From: Symbiodinium microadriaticum
Taxonomy: Eukaryota > Sar > Dinophyceae > Suessiales > Symbiodiniaceae
DNA length: 64,000 bases
Assembly: GCA_001939145.1 (NCBI GenBank)
Contig: LSRX01000679.1
Coordinates: 162,495 to 226,494 of the forward strand
Direction of reading: 5' to 3'
In this document: piece by piece, positions 44,568 to 56,289 of the stretch
How the letters are laid out: every line of letters begins with the position of its first letter
Position numbering within the stretch: position 1 is the stretch's first letter
Notes under the pieces: generated by a model
What the model saw: only the letters and a program-made list of their open reading frames with translations
Told to the model about the DNA's origin: nothing
Databases searched by the model: none
Translations under genes and position numbers: made by a program

Positions 44568-47226
44568 TCACAGCCTGATTTTCTCATCTGGCAAGCAGAG
44601 CTTCACATCTTGGGGGCTTGCTGCATCGTCTGAGTGGTCGTCATACTCCAACGGCCCATCCAGACAGAAATTCGTCAGGGCTCCATGCAGGGAGCCGGTC
44701 CGCCGATAGTTGCCAACAGGAGGACGGGAGTTGGACCGAACTCGCCCGACTTCAAGCCCGGTCTCCTGTGGTGTCATCACCTCATACGTAACAGGGCTTA
44801 GGTCTGGGGGGCTTGCTCTGGGCTTGGGCTTCGGGATCCGAAACTCTTCGGCTGTCCCGGTTGGCTTGCTTGACTTCCTGAAATTCCTGTTGCCTCCACA
44901 ATTCGGAGTCCAAGCCAAGCAGCAACAGGCAGAGGGTCTTTGAGGAAAGTCTTCTTCAAAGACGGCTGCGGCCCCTCGAATGTGTGCAGCTGTGCCATAA
45001 GTCGATGGTTCAGGTGGCGCTGCAAAGCCTTCGAGTCAATAGCAAACATGGCTTGCTTGAATGGTGAGTCCATTTCCATTGCGACTCCAACGAAGAACCA
45101 CAGTGATAACGTGTTCGTGAGCGCGAACATGACAGCCTCGATCAAATCCCAGTCTGTTAATGCTTCATGATGCTGGCAAATATTCATAGCACAACGAAAA
45201 AGTTTGACTGCAATGCCGCGGGCTGCCCAAGCAGTGTAGTCAGTCCATCCGCTGCACACGATTGGCGTCATCACCCAGTGTGTGATCAGCAGCAGCTGCA
45301 AAGCCTCGGCGAGGTCATGCAAGGCGGGTTTTAGGTTTAGGGCTTAGTTTTGGGATGCGCGACCAGGACATAGGAAGAAGATCTCGGCAGGAACGTGCCA
45401 ACGCCCATTTGGCAATGGAGCTGACAGAAACCCACATACATGAAAACCTTGTGAAGCCTTGTCATTTTTTCTGGAGGGGGGGTTCTTTCTATAAGATCTA
45501 CCTGCGTTTTTTGTGTCCAACTTCTCTGATATAAAAGTGCTGGTCAGCCGGCCTACCAGCAGGGCTTGTGGGGACTTTACAGCTTTGTTGGTCTTAATGA
45601 GTGGACTCCCTGTGCATCCTGCACCCGAGCTGCAACCACATATGGCAAAGGGAAGGGGACTTCCACAATCTTCTGCGCCTGGCAGCACGCAGGGCTGGTG
45701 AACTACCCTTTTTCGAGCGACAAGTGCTTGTATACCCACTTTTAAACTTCATGGCCTGGTGGAACCTGATCATGGAGAGACCAAGATCTTGATATGCTCG
45801 TGTAAGCACTGGCGGTGGCACGCCGAAAGTGCCCATGTTGTTAGCCCGACCTGGTGAACAGAGCTGGACTGCAAACTTCGCTTCAGGCTCCGTGCGAAGC
45901 CGACTCGGCTGCGCGCATATCGCAATCTGAATCCACTGATAGATAATCTCTGGGCTGCCTCGATGCACGGACAGATGCAAACTGATGCTGTACTTCTGGC
46001 CACGTGCCTTGCCCATCGAGCATAAACTGGCGAGTGTCATCATCCAGCCCGCTGAAGTCGATCTAAGGTTGATGGATCACGCATTGAAGGCAGCGAGGTG
46101 GCAAACGCTAGGCTCCGCAGCCACGAGAAGGCTAAGCAGGCGGCCAGCTCATACTCCAGGAACTTAGTCGGCACCGTCGGATCTGCCAATGTTCCGGTAA
46201 CTCTATGTCTCCACTAAACCGGACACAGCCCATGGGAACCTTCGTAGGCTATGCCACCGCCCATGAGCTCTGCAAAGCACACAGCAGACAGAAGGCTAGC
46301 CAAACCTCAGAGGGAACTGCAAGGGAGCACGAGCACTGCCAACGGGAATCCAAAGAAAGGCTGAGGGCTTGACGAATTAGGAGGTGCTGAAAAGCCTACG
46401 CACACGATCCAAGACCGGAGATCGCGGGCTCTGTATATTACATATTATATAGTATATATTATATATCATATAGTATATAGTATATATTATATGTCATATA
46501 GTATAACTTTTCAAAGTTTGCTGGCTCTTGCCTGAACCTCCTCATCCTCCAACTTGGAGCCTTCACAGTAGGCGATGAGGTCGCTACATCCGTCAGAGAG
46601 ATCCTTAAAAAACGTGGGAGCGGATCTGCTGCCATGCTAGCTAGTTTAGGGTTTAGGTTTAGGGTTTAGGGTGTAGGTTTAGGGTTTAGGGGATGCTAGT
46701 TACTCCAGAGGAGCAAGCAGGAACATGTCGTGTCTGTTGTTGAACAAGACTCTCCCACCAACTGGTATCCAAGATCAGTCCCTCAGTGAGCGCGTGGCGC
46801 TTGTTCCGAGGCACTCCCTTTGATCGCTGCAGTCATGAGATCACAAGCGCTCCAGAAACCGCAAAATGCTTCCGAGGGTCCTTCCCAGAACCTTATACTA
46901 GTACAACACCACCGATGTCGCATGCTAGAGGGGTCTTACGAGAAGGAAGGTTCGTCTGCCGGAGGTTCCAGGAGTTGATCCGACTGCGCAAGCTGAGAGA
47001 TGAGGTGCTGGATCATTCGGATTACAAGCAAGCTCTGAGGAGCGTGCTTGTGGTAGCCAGTTTGGGTGCGGAAAACTATCAGAAAGCTGATGAGCACCAC
47101 GATTCCGGTGTAGGCCTGGTCGTCATTGATGACGCCATTCCTCGCGAAGACAGCACGAATCAAAGCTGTGGGGCAGTCAGCTGGGAATGCTGTCTTCATG
47201 CATCCATGCCACATTTTCCCTTCATC
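44568..47226 (-). CDS. Bestrophin-family anion channel (UPF0187 type)
   Basis: Bestrophins are membrane channels for chloride or bicarbonate; algal members can sit in thylakoids. Exons (high to low): 47226-47048; a segment at about 46000-45747 that may contain an intron; 45672-45631; 45295-45224; 45136-44973; 44877-44568. Exon 1 gives YTGIVVLISFLIVFRTQTGY, matching the family's 'FRTxxxYxR' block. The next gives IIYQWIQIAI and VPPPVLTRAYQDLGLSM, then KIVEVPFPLPYVV, the family's signature Pro-rich neck. After that come HWVMTPIVCSGWTDYTAWA, LSLWFFVGVAMEMDSPF (the 'NxIAxEIExPFG' block) and LQRHLNHRL. The last exon is an acidic, Ser/Pro-rich cytoplasmic tail ending at a TGA. Four donors are GC. 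The N-terminus and the exon after FRTQTGY were not found. The 87-base intron 45137-45223 is in frame and has no stop. Confidence 0.85.
46430..46690. repeat. TATA/CATATAG repeat and telomere-like TTTAGGG tract
   Basis: TATTATAT/CATATAGT repeats at about 46430-46505 and TTTAGGG units at 46646-46692. Both lie within the large intron after the first bestrophin exon. A smaller TTTAGGG-like patch at 45328-45346 lies in the next intron. Confidence 0.85.
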
Positions 47227-48573
47227 CTCAGCTGTTGGAAGCAACATCGTCTACGAGCGGAGAGGCAGGGCAGGACCCGACAGCTACTGTAGTGCAGGAC
47301 TCTGCAGAACCGGGCATAGCTACTACTGCTCCTGTAGATGTGCAGAGCAACAGCTGCCGAGTCTCAACATAATTCTGGTAGAGCTTGAGTCCACCTGCGA
47401 TAAGCGCGCACGGTAGCGAGATCGCCAGTGCCTCAGCTGTCTACTGTAGGAATCGGAACTGCCCGACATCCCGGCAACTGGCATCCGTGAGGGCCAGGCT
47501 GACCAGAACCGCGTCTGCACGAACAAGAAACATATGTTCCAGAAAGAGCAGCCTCAGGAGATGGCACATGCAGACATGCTGTCAGCCCGGCCTCGAGCAC
47601 TTTGAGAAGAGGAGTCCAAGAGCAAGATGGCCAAGAGCAACTAAGAGGCATGTCGCGCTGGAGTACCGCATCCTCGTCAGCGGTTGAAAGTCGGGCGGTG
47701 CCTTCCTGCTTCGCACACAGCATCTTTGCCTGAGCGATGAGCTTCAGCTTCTCAGCTTGGACGTATGGGTGGGGGTGGGTTGGGGTAGGTGTGGGTGGGG
47801 GCGTGGGTGGGTGGATGCATTGGCGGGGCGGGTCTATAGAGTCTAGACAGCACCCCGAAGCTGACCGGAGCTGGACCGGACCAAGGCACCGTATTATCCG
47901 AGTTCGAGAGACTGCTGACTTGTCTTTCAAGGAAAACTTCTCTGTCGTTCTCGGCGACTTCGGCGTGAGCTCCGTCATCGTGAACCACACGTCGGAGCGA
48001 AAGCACCACAGCTAGTTCGATGTGAGTGAATATTTGTCGACGTTAGCGTTAGCCAGCTCAAGTGCTATCATCACGTTTTGGCTCAACTGGGCTGAACATG
48101 TGTGTGTGTGTGTACAGTGGCTACAATGTCTTCGTGGAGGCATGCCAAGACAAGACCTGCTTTGGGCCACAACTCCTGGGAGCAACAGGCATCCTGAAAG
48201 CTGTAGCATACTGTAGCATGCTGTAGCACTTGAAGGCTTCAGTCGCAGCCAGCAAGTGGACCGGCCTTGGAAGCTGGCAGCGGCAGCGGCGGCCTCGTTT
48301 CTTCTGGGCTCACAGGCTCTGCAAACTGAGGCTGATGCACAGACGAGCACGGCCACGCCACATGCCATATCCGGTGCAACTTACACGACTCTCCATATGC
48401 CTTCGTGAGCGGCTGCATTGTTTTCGGCAGTGTCGCGGTGGTAAGTATTGCGGGTCCACCTCCCTATGAAACGCTGAGTGAGACAAGGGCTCCCTGTGCG
48501 AGCCACTGAATTCCTCGGGAAGGAGCAATGCACTTACATCACTTGCCTGCTTAAACTACACCTGCAGGCTCCC

Positions 48574-49530
48574 TCAGACCAGGTCATCAGACTTGCTGCT
48601 TGCCACTGTACTGGATTTTGTAGACTTGCTCAGGGTTCTGGTAGTCCGTGTAATGCCCTGCATGTCCTCAAACTTGGTCTTCGCAACCTTGTGCTTGCAC
48701 CTCAAAGCTCGAACGAACTCCTTTGCATCATCCTTCAACTCGAGCATCTCGTCACGCTTTCTGCTCAGGTCACGAATCTTCTGTGCACGCTTTGATGCTG
48801 TTGCTTTGAGAGTGTCCAGCCGCTTCTGCAAGTTCTCGAGTGATTGCGTCACTTGGTCGACTTCGATCTGACGAACTCGTTGAACAGCAGAATTGCCTTC
48901 AAACTCCTGGCAGAGAAGCTTTGCCTTGCCTTGTTCGTCTGCAAAGGCCATTGTCAACAAATGTAGCTCAGACTTCAACCTTTTGGTTGTGTCTTTGCTT
49001 TCCACGAGAGCAGGAGCTTCCAACTTCTGCTTCAGCCGTTTGTTCAGGTCCCGCGCTTGCTCCAGCTTCTGGGTCAGCTCCACTTTTTCCTCCTGCAGCT
49101 GCTCCTTGATCTTGCCCACCTTGGACTCCGAGGCCTTCTTGCGCGAGGCATCCTCCTTCTTCACTTTTTGCAGCATCTGCTGCAGCTTCTTCACTTTCTG
49201 CTGATGCCCCTGATTCTCCCTGTGGTTGTAGGCTTTGTCTTGCTTGAGCTGCGCGCGAAGCGTGTCTAACTCCTCATCGAGCTGCTTCTCCTCATCCCAC
49301 ATAGCCTTGTAACGCTGGAAGTTCTCATCGATCACTGCATCGTCGTCCGTGTTGAGCTCGCTCTCCATCTCTTCCCAATCTGCAAGCTTCGAAAGAGAAA
49401 TGTCGGTCCCGCATTCACCTGTTGCGAAGGCTTCCGACGCAAGGTTTTTCTTCAACGGAGGAGCTGCGGCCATCTGCACGAACAGCTCAAGCTGTTCGGC
49501 CATGCTCGTGGCTCCACAGCCACCCGACAT
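48574..49530 (-). CDS. Coiled-coil protein, single exon
   Basis: A complete, uninterrupted frame of 318 codons. The start is well fixed: ATG at 49530 (MSGGCGATSMAEQLELFVQM) is preceded 15 bases upstream by an in-frame TAG that is part of TTTAG, which could be a trans-splice acceptor for the dinoflagellate spliced leader. The first 80 residues are mixed and acidic (ELNTDDDAVIDENFQ). Residues from about 85 to 290 form a long heptad-like helix rich in Lys, Glu, Gln and Leu (QLDEELDTLRAQLKQDK, LQQMLQKVKKEDASRKKASE, LTQKLEQARDLNKRLKQKLE, KRDEMLELKDDAKEF). The tail is Ser/Thr-rich (TLSKSTKSSTVASSKSDDL). It is probably a structural, cytoskeletal or flagellar protein. No specific family was recognised. 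Plus-strand frames across it are antisense shadows. Confidence 0.9.
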   Translation of the reverse strand: MSGGCGATSMAEQLELFVQMAAAPPLKKNLASEAFATGECGTDISLSKLADWEEMESELNTDDDAVIDENFQRYKAMWDEEKQLDEELDTLRAQLKQDKAYNHRENQGHQQKVKKLQQMLQKVKKEDASRKKASESKVGKIKEQLQEEKVELTQKLEQARDLNKRLKQKLEAPALVESKDTTKRLKSELHLLTMAFADEQGKAKLLCQEFEGNSAVQRVRQIEVDQVTQSLENLQKRLDTLKATASKRAQKIRDLSRKRDEMLELKDDAKEFVRALRCKHKVAKTKFEDMQGITRTTRTLSKSTKSSTVASSKSDDLV

Positions 49531-49559
49531 GGCTCCGCTGGCGGTCTAAAGTCCGTGAG

Positions 49560-52500
49560 CTTCAGTCTCCTGTGGCTGGGGCTCCCTACACGTCCCCTTC
49601 AGCAGGTTCGCATGCTGTCTCTGTGCCTGTACTTAGCTTTGAATCGATCGATGATCTGTGCTGTCCAGACTGAGCCAAGACAGCTGTGAGGCCCGACACT
49701 TTCTAAGTCCAGGCATGTCGTGACACAAGCAGAGGCACATGTGCGACCCTCATGCAGTTGTCATTTCCTTTGTGGACCACTGGCCTGGGCACATGCTCCG
49801 TCCCCAAGTGAGGCACCGGGCATGGCGTGGCAATTGACAGCATGAGCTGTTTGGGCTTACACGGGCTGATGCAGGATGACGGGGTCAACTCGTATCTTCT
49901 TGCCTTAGGCAATGCCTGCACTGGAGGAGGTGCTGAGCTGGAATAGCTACTCTTCTGCAGACATGCAAAACACCGCCGCGTATGAAGGCCAACATGGGTG
50001 GGCATGGATTCTCATGTGTTCACAGGCGTTCGAGCCGACACACAACTTCGGACTGCCCATGTCTAGAGCAAGTTACGGGGCGTCACAGACTTCTCAAGGA
50101 CTCGGGTCCCTTGTACATCTGATGGCCTGGTGTGCACCAGGACGTCAGCAATGTTCATGGCATGTTGGTTCGACCTGGGCAGTGGTCTTGGCCAAGCTTA
50201 TTTGGGAAGCTTGCTTGCAACTTGGTGTGGAATCCTCGATTGGATGACAGGTTTTGCACAAGTTCTTAGCGAGCTCGGGGACACGACTCCAGGCCCAACC
50301 AGAGCCAGTGATTTTCTGCCTCCTCCCGCTTGAATGGGCACTCCTGCAAGGGCGAATCGCGGGACGAGACATTTCGCCGCCACAAAGAAGCGCTCGGAAA
50401 TTCAGCGATTTGCCGTCAAGCAGCGATCGTTGACGCAACTGCACTTGTTTGCCTATTTTACCTGTGTGCCTGGCGGCAACATGCGTCGGGAGTCATCCAT
50501 GCCCTAATCTACATGCATTGTGCTCACCCCAGCTATGGCTAAGCAGGGCTTCTCAACAAGGAGCCCGCTACAATTGAGATGAGGAAACCATTATCGGAAT
50601 TTCCTACTTTGCTGCTGGCAGACCGCACGCCTCACCGAAGTGCGACTTGCGGAAGAGGCACGTTGTCCCCAGCACGCACTCCTGCGATGAAGGAGCAGTG
50701 GCAGGTCTCTGCCTTGGGACTTCTCACGCCGGGCACCCTAAACCCTAAACCACTGAACCCTAAACCCTGAACCCTGGCCAATGTCCTCGAACAGAGAGGC
50801 CGCCCGCACAAGACAGGGATGCATCCTGAAGACGTTTGAGATTCTTCACATCTCGCGAGAAAGTATAGCCAAAACCGCCAGGAAGGGGGCATTTCGGAAT
50901 TGTCCATCTCATTACTTGGGGGCCGAATATACTACAATATCTTATAACATATGGAAAGACTATGCTATTCTATGCTATACTATACTGTACTATACTATAC
51001 TATACCATACCATACTATTCTATACTATACTACACTATACTATAACTATAGTGCAGCCATCTTCTTACTTTGGGGGGGCCCAAGTTGATGGAAGCTCCCA
51101 AGTTCATCCTTTCTCAGGCAGAGACCATCGACCTCCCTGTGCGGGCTCCAACGGATCTCTCCGCAGAAGAAGAACCTCTTAGGGGTTAGGGGTGTAGGAT
51201 TTAGGGTTTAGGGTTTAGGGTTTAGCATTTTTGGGTTTCTATATGAACTATGATATCTAGGCAAAAAGTTTAACTTTTAGGGTTTGGGGTTCCGAAATCA
51301 GCCAAGAATTACTAACGCCTGAAATGCGGAGCCCCGCACCCCTAAACGTGGAACTGTCGCACAAGGTATGACACTCACGGCGCTTTCTCCTTCAGCCCGG
51401 CTCTTGGGAGGTTGCTTTGCAAAGTTGGGATCAGGTTACCCTAAACCCGAAACCCTAAACTCCAATTTAGAGTTTAGGGTTTAGGCCTTTGGGTAACCTG
51501 ATCCCAACTTTGCCTAAACCAACGTTGAGGATCACTTTCTTTGACCGGCCCAAGCCCCCGCTCCTTTCGCGAGTTAGGGGCTGCTTGTAGCGTCTTAGTT
51601 ACAGCCTACTTGGAGGGTCGGGGGACTGGGTTCAGTAGGTATTAAGTAGACTTATAAGGACCCCTAAAGGGGATCCTAATACTTAGGGGATATGATGCTT
51701 GTAAGTCCCNCCCCCCCCCTCCCTCACATAGAAACCCGAAACCTGCGGCCGAGTTTTAATGTTAGGGGCGGCGATCGGGGGGTTCGGGCATCCGGGTATG
51801 GGTCAGTCAGATAGGTAAGTGGTTAGCCCCAAGCCTTGAGCCCTAACCTCCAAAACCCTAAGCCTTTAGCTTGAAGCCCTCAACCCAAAAACCCCTAAGC
51901 CTTTCCCTTTTAGCTTTCAGTAAACCTGAATTCCTCGGCCTCCAGCCTCAACTAAGCCCTGAACCCTACAGCCATCAGCCCTGGTTCCTTTTGGCTTAAT
52001 ACTACTGTAGTCTTGGCTCTATTAAAACTCATACAGTCAACCCTGAACCCTAAACCCTAAATCCTAGACCCTAAACCCTAAACCGTCCCCGCTAATGTTT
52101 TCAATCAACTTCACCTGTGGGCCCTCGAAACGGCAAAATTCCGGGGTCGGGAGTTTGAATATTCGGGGAGGCTTTAAAAAATTAGGGGGAAGCGACCACT
52201 GCGGGGCTTACGCGGCCTGGGTTGCAGGCCTTAGCCTTTTGTTTGGGTTTTGGGGTTTCGGGCTGGGGCTGGGGGGTTGCCGGGGTTAGGGTTTCAAGTA
52301 GGAAGAGATAGAAACACGGAAGCACCCCAGCATGTCAATGACAGTTTTGTGCAAACGCAACATACCTTGGCTGCAGAAGAAAGCGATTTCTTTTGGCACA
52401 GTATGATAGCATCTCTCAAGCCTCGACAGCTATTGCACAATCACAGAGCTGCTTGTTCAACTGACAAGAGAATCTGAATTTGATGTTTCCAGAAGTCTCA

Positions 52501-52600
52501 CTGTCAAATAACGGCCTCACTGCATGAACGATCTTCCAAACAGGTGCAGAACGGTCATACTCTCACAAGTTTGCAAGAGTAGAAAGCGTGAAGTCGTGTC
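49560..52600. other. Intergenic, repeat-rich, no firm gene
   Basis: Overlapping frames at 49.7-50.5 kb on both strands are unassigned. Telomere-like CCCTAAA/CCCTGAA units lie at 50735-50777, a CTATA/TACTA repeat at about 50960-51045, TTTAGGG units at 51182-51228, and decayed CCCTAAA-type units at about 51835-51905 and 52040-52085. A C run with an unknown base is at 51710. Confidence 0.5.
51419..51513. repeat. 95-base palindromic hairpin with telomere-like inner arms
   Basis: A perfect 23-base outer arm (51419-51441) is complemented at 51491-51513. Inside, AACCCTAAACTC and GAGTTTAGGGTT form a second perfect arm around the 7-base loop CAATTTA. Only a few unpaired bases separate the two stems, so the whole 95 bases fold into one hairpin. 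Confidence 0.96.
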
Positions 52601-52665
52601 ATTACTGGCATACGACAGCATATCACCTCAGAGGGAGCCATTGAATGAGAAGCCTTGTGGATTAC

Positions 52666-52960
52666 CATGGGTGAAAAATCCGAAGGCCGATGCTTCATGC
52701 AAGGTCCCAAAAGCCTGTGTTCCTGTGAGGACTCCCAAGTTGAAATCCGGCAGATGATGACAAGTCGCAGCAACAGTCTGCTGCCCCCCAAGGCCTAAAC
52801 CGTAGTTCATACTGTGGACAAGATATCGACCTTTGCTTTCAAGGCGACCACTGGAAGCTATCCTCGGCCAATCCCAGGGCCCCAAACCGATGGCAGCTGA
52901 TGATACATGCTCGAAGCTGATGGGAACTATGGCTAGACTGTCGTGCAGCATTAACCCGGC
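52666..52960 (-). CDS. Possible exon(s), unidentified
   Basis: A minus-strand frame of about 100 codons containing SLAIVPISFEHVSSAAIGLG, then YLVHSMNYGLGLGGQQ and FNLGVLTGTQAFGTLHEAS. It ends with FGFFTHG at a strong GT donor (CATG|GTAATC, exon end 52666). Composition looks more like protein than the other frames nearby. No family was recognised and no partner exon found. Confidence 0.35.
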
Positions 52961-53327
52961 CACGACTGTCTACACATTCTACACATTGCTATTCCGGCCT
53001 TCTTGTCCAAATGTTCTCATACAATGGTGCCCGTAGTGGAGTAATGGATGGTGAATAGGGGACTCGACGCCCCGGTTCAGGCCTCCCCTCGGCCACCTTG
53101 TGCAGCACTCAGAGCCTGGCAAACGACGACTCTCTCATGTTCAGACTCTGGGCAATCACCGACCCCATCATCCCCAGGTTGATCCTCGCGATGGTGTTGA
53201 TGATAGTGAGAGAGCAGGTGGTGCAGAGTGGTCAAGCTCAGCACAAAGAGTAGTGTAGAAGTAGTCGTCGCTGTCACCGACGTCCTCGTGGGCGACATCA
53301 CCATTGTCATCGTTGCCGGTACTAGTA

Positions 53328-53335
53328 CCACCGCT

Positions 53336-53368
<33 letters not shown>

Positions 53369-53520
53369 GCGGGCAACGGCAGCAGCAGCGGCATTAGCAG
53401 TAGCAGTGGCAGCGGCAGTAGAAGAAGCAGCGGCAGTGGCAGTGGCGGTGGCATTGGCAGTAGCAGTAGCAGTACAAGCATCAGTCACAGTAGCAGCAGT
53501 AGCGGTAGTTGTACGAGTGC
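53328..53520. repeat. GCA/GGCAGT triplet microsatellite
   Basis: About 190 bases of GCA, GTA and GGC triplets, starting with a clean run of about ten GCA at 53336-53367. Three plus-strand and two minus-strand frames stay open across it; none is likely to be translated as such. Confidence 0.95.
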
Positions 53521-55515
53521 TTGCAATGATATCTGAGATCATACGGGCATCTGGATTTTGCGGAGGAAGAAGATGATCTTCGCCATGACGAGTTGATTCG
53601 TGATGTCTAAGTGAACAACACTGTACGCAGACCCTGGCCTCTTGCCATCTCTCTGGATGAAGAACCATGGACTCCTGGAACAACGCATCTTTCTCTTAGA
53701 AGCTTCGACGGCTTAGTCGTGCTGGCTGTCTGCTGTGTGCCAAATCCGTGCGGCTTGTGGGAAGCCCTGTTGCGAAAGGAGCGGACCATGAACCTTGCCT
53801 CGCCGACTCGCAGCAATCTGCAGTTCAAGTACCTGCCCCACTGGACAGAAACTTGACCCTGCCACCACTAGATAGTGGCCCTGGAACCTCGCTAGAGCTA
53901 AACCGTATAATTAGGGCAGGTTGCTCAGCCGGGCCCTCCACGACCAGCACCTGCTCGCCTTTTTCAGCCTGGTAGCAAGAGTGAACGGTTCAGGGTCGAA
54001 GAGACTTCGGCTTTATCGCCAGGTCTTGAATGCATCACTCGCAACAAGCATGGCGTCTTGAAACTGCAACCACTGGGGGCGGCACTAAGCAGATCTGCTC
54101 CCGCGCGCGAGATGTTTGCTGCCCATGAAACCTCGAGGAGTTCACGAACTGAGTTGCACATGCAAACTGTCCGCCTAACCTGCCGTCGAAACTGCAGAGC
54201 TTTGTAGCCACACAAGGCTCTCGTGCAACAGTATGTGCGTGCGCTGCTCCTTCAGCAGAACGGAAGTTCACCGAGTCAGAAGAAGCTTCATACTGAGATG
54301 CTCAGGGTCACTGTCACGGCCACATTAGTTTTCGCGATGCTCCTGGAAGGGCTTTTGCAAAGACTCGATAGACTCGTCGACCCAGCGGCCGTAGCCAAAA
54401 TACGTGTGGTCAACCAAGGAAGGATCCAGGGGAGAGAACGCATGGATTAGAGACAGACATTACATACCAAGCAGTATGACAAGGGCTGGAAAGCCTTTCC
54501 GAAGCATGCGCAACCCACAGGTGTACATACTAGTGTATACCCTGCTTTGAGGTCCGTGCTCCCGCCAGACGGCGGCTACAACTCGGCCATCCTGGTCCAA
54601 GGGTTTTCTTGTTTGCGGGGTTTAGGGTTTCAGGTTCCTAAAGGGGGTTTCTGCGGTGGTCTACAAGTAAACCCTTGTCTTCGCAATCCGATAGGCGACT
54701 GTAACGGCCCTAGCGGGGGTACGAGCTTGTACTTTTGTTTGGAGGGCGAGGCAATACTTGTGCCGCACAGCATGCGCTGGTACATGTCAAGTCACATTCT
54801 CTTGTGTCGGTTCGGACCTCCTTTTTCGATATTCGCTCCACTGTGAACTTGCGGTGCTCCGTGAAGAAGGATCTGTGACGGCCACCCAGTACGGAGACCT
54901 GGAGATCTGCGTTGACAGCCGGTGAGAATGCTCGCCGGCATGCAGGGCTCTTTTCGTGAACTGGGAAGGCCACAGACGGATGCTGCTCCATGTAGCCTTG
55001 GGAAAATCTGGTACTCCAAACTGCTACACTGACATGTCAACTTACCGACACAGAAGAGGGACCTGTCTCACTCAGCTTGAGCTAAGCAGCGAAGCTGCTT
55101 GGACAGCCGCTGGAGGTCAGCCTTTCGTCAATCTGTGCTGCTGGCAACAACAGCGAGCCTCTACTCACCGTTCTTGTTTAGGAGTATAACTGAGTGCAAA
55201 AGGTCTCCCGCCTCGTCATCAGCATCCAGGCGGGCCACAAAGCGACCCCGACAGTGCTCCCAGCCTTCGCGTAGGCATCCGGCCACGCCTTGTTGCCTTG
55301 ATGCATTCTCCGGCAGAGTAGATCAACTCAGATAAGCCATTACTATTATGTAATAAGATATAATACATGCAATATTCAGGCCAAATTGGGCCTCGCCAGC
55401 GATCCAAAGCTTTCCGGGACAAGGAAAAATGTGCTGAAAAGGGCACCTCTCCTGAAACAAGCTGAGTCAGGCACTTTCCATTGCTATCAACGATGCGAAC
55501 CTTTGCAGAAATGAG

Positions 55516-55760
55516 GCGGGGAAGATGCAAGCTCTCAATCTCTCAGCACTGCAGCAAGAGCCTGTCTGAACGCGCATGTCCTGAGAGAGCTGCGTTCGGG
55601 CGCTTGTCTGCGTAGTGCTGCAAAATCGCCGATGCTCCATCTTCCGAAGCGTCCTGAAGAACCGAAGATCAAGTTCGACGAGCTGGGCAAGGACCTGGTG
55701 CTGTTGCGTTCTCGATTCTCGATTGCACCTAAAGAGGGATCAGGAATCGGTGTCACCGCT
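55516..55760 (+). CDS. Possible plus-strand exon, unidentified
   Basis: An open segment after an AG|G site near 55515. It reads RACLNAHVLRELRSGACLRS and then LPKRPEEPKIKFDELGKDLV, followed by LLRSRFSIAPKEGSGIG. The charged amphipathic pattern looks like real protein. A GT that could serve as donor follows GSGIG. No domain was recognised, and it would be the only plausible coding exon on the plus strand in this part. Confidence 0.4.
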
Positions 55761-56289
55761 CGACCGAACCTTCAACTAACTGCAACTAACTACAGTAGCT
55801 GTGACCAGCCGCCAAAGCATCTTCCGGCTTGAGCGACACTTTTTTGGATCCAGAAGATCATCGTGATGGTGGCATTCATGCTGGCGTATGATGGCGGTCC
55901 TCGACCACCACAATTTCGTAGGATCCAGCAGCCACTCCAACCTTCCAGCAGAGGGCAGAGACGGGAAGAACCCTCCCTGAGTCACGGGCCTGCTGCTCAA
56001 TGGAGCGAAAACCTTCGGAAGAGATTAGGCTTCATAAGAAGAGCCAGGCATGGGGGTATGAGAAGCACTGTGGCAATTTCGACGCCGTGCTCACAGTGCA
56101 GACCCAATACAGCAGAGGAGCAGTCAAGGAGGAAGTCTTCGCAGTTTCGGGCTGGTATCAGCCTTCGCAATCATGTGTGGTGGGAGCTGTAGCCAGAACA
56201 AACCAAGCCTGTAGGAATCCTTTAGGCCCCAGCCACGAGACGAGGGGCTCACTGCCAAGCTCTCGGGGTGGCCCTGTTGGCTCATTGGA

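Noticed and set aside
45344..46043. 131- and 149-codon minus frames read as whole proteins
   Set aside because: Only short parts match bestrophin (VPPPVLTRAYQDL, KIVEVPFPLPYVV). The rest reads through introns and changes frame.
46786..47292. A 168-codon plus-strand frame
   Set aside because: The opposite strand carries the bestrophin FRTQTGY exon with a membrane segment and proper splice sites, so the plus frame is a shadow.
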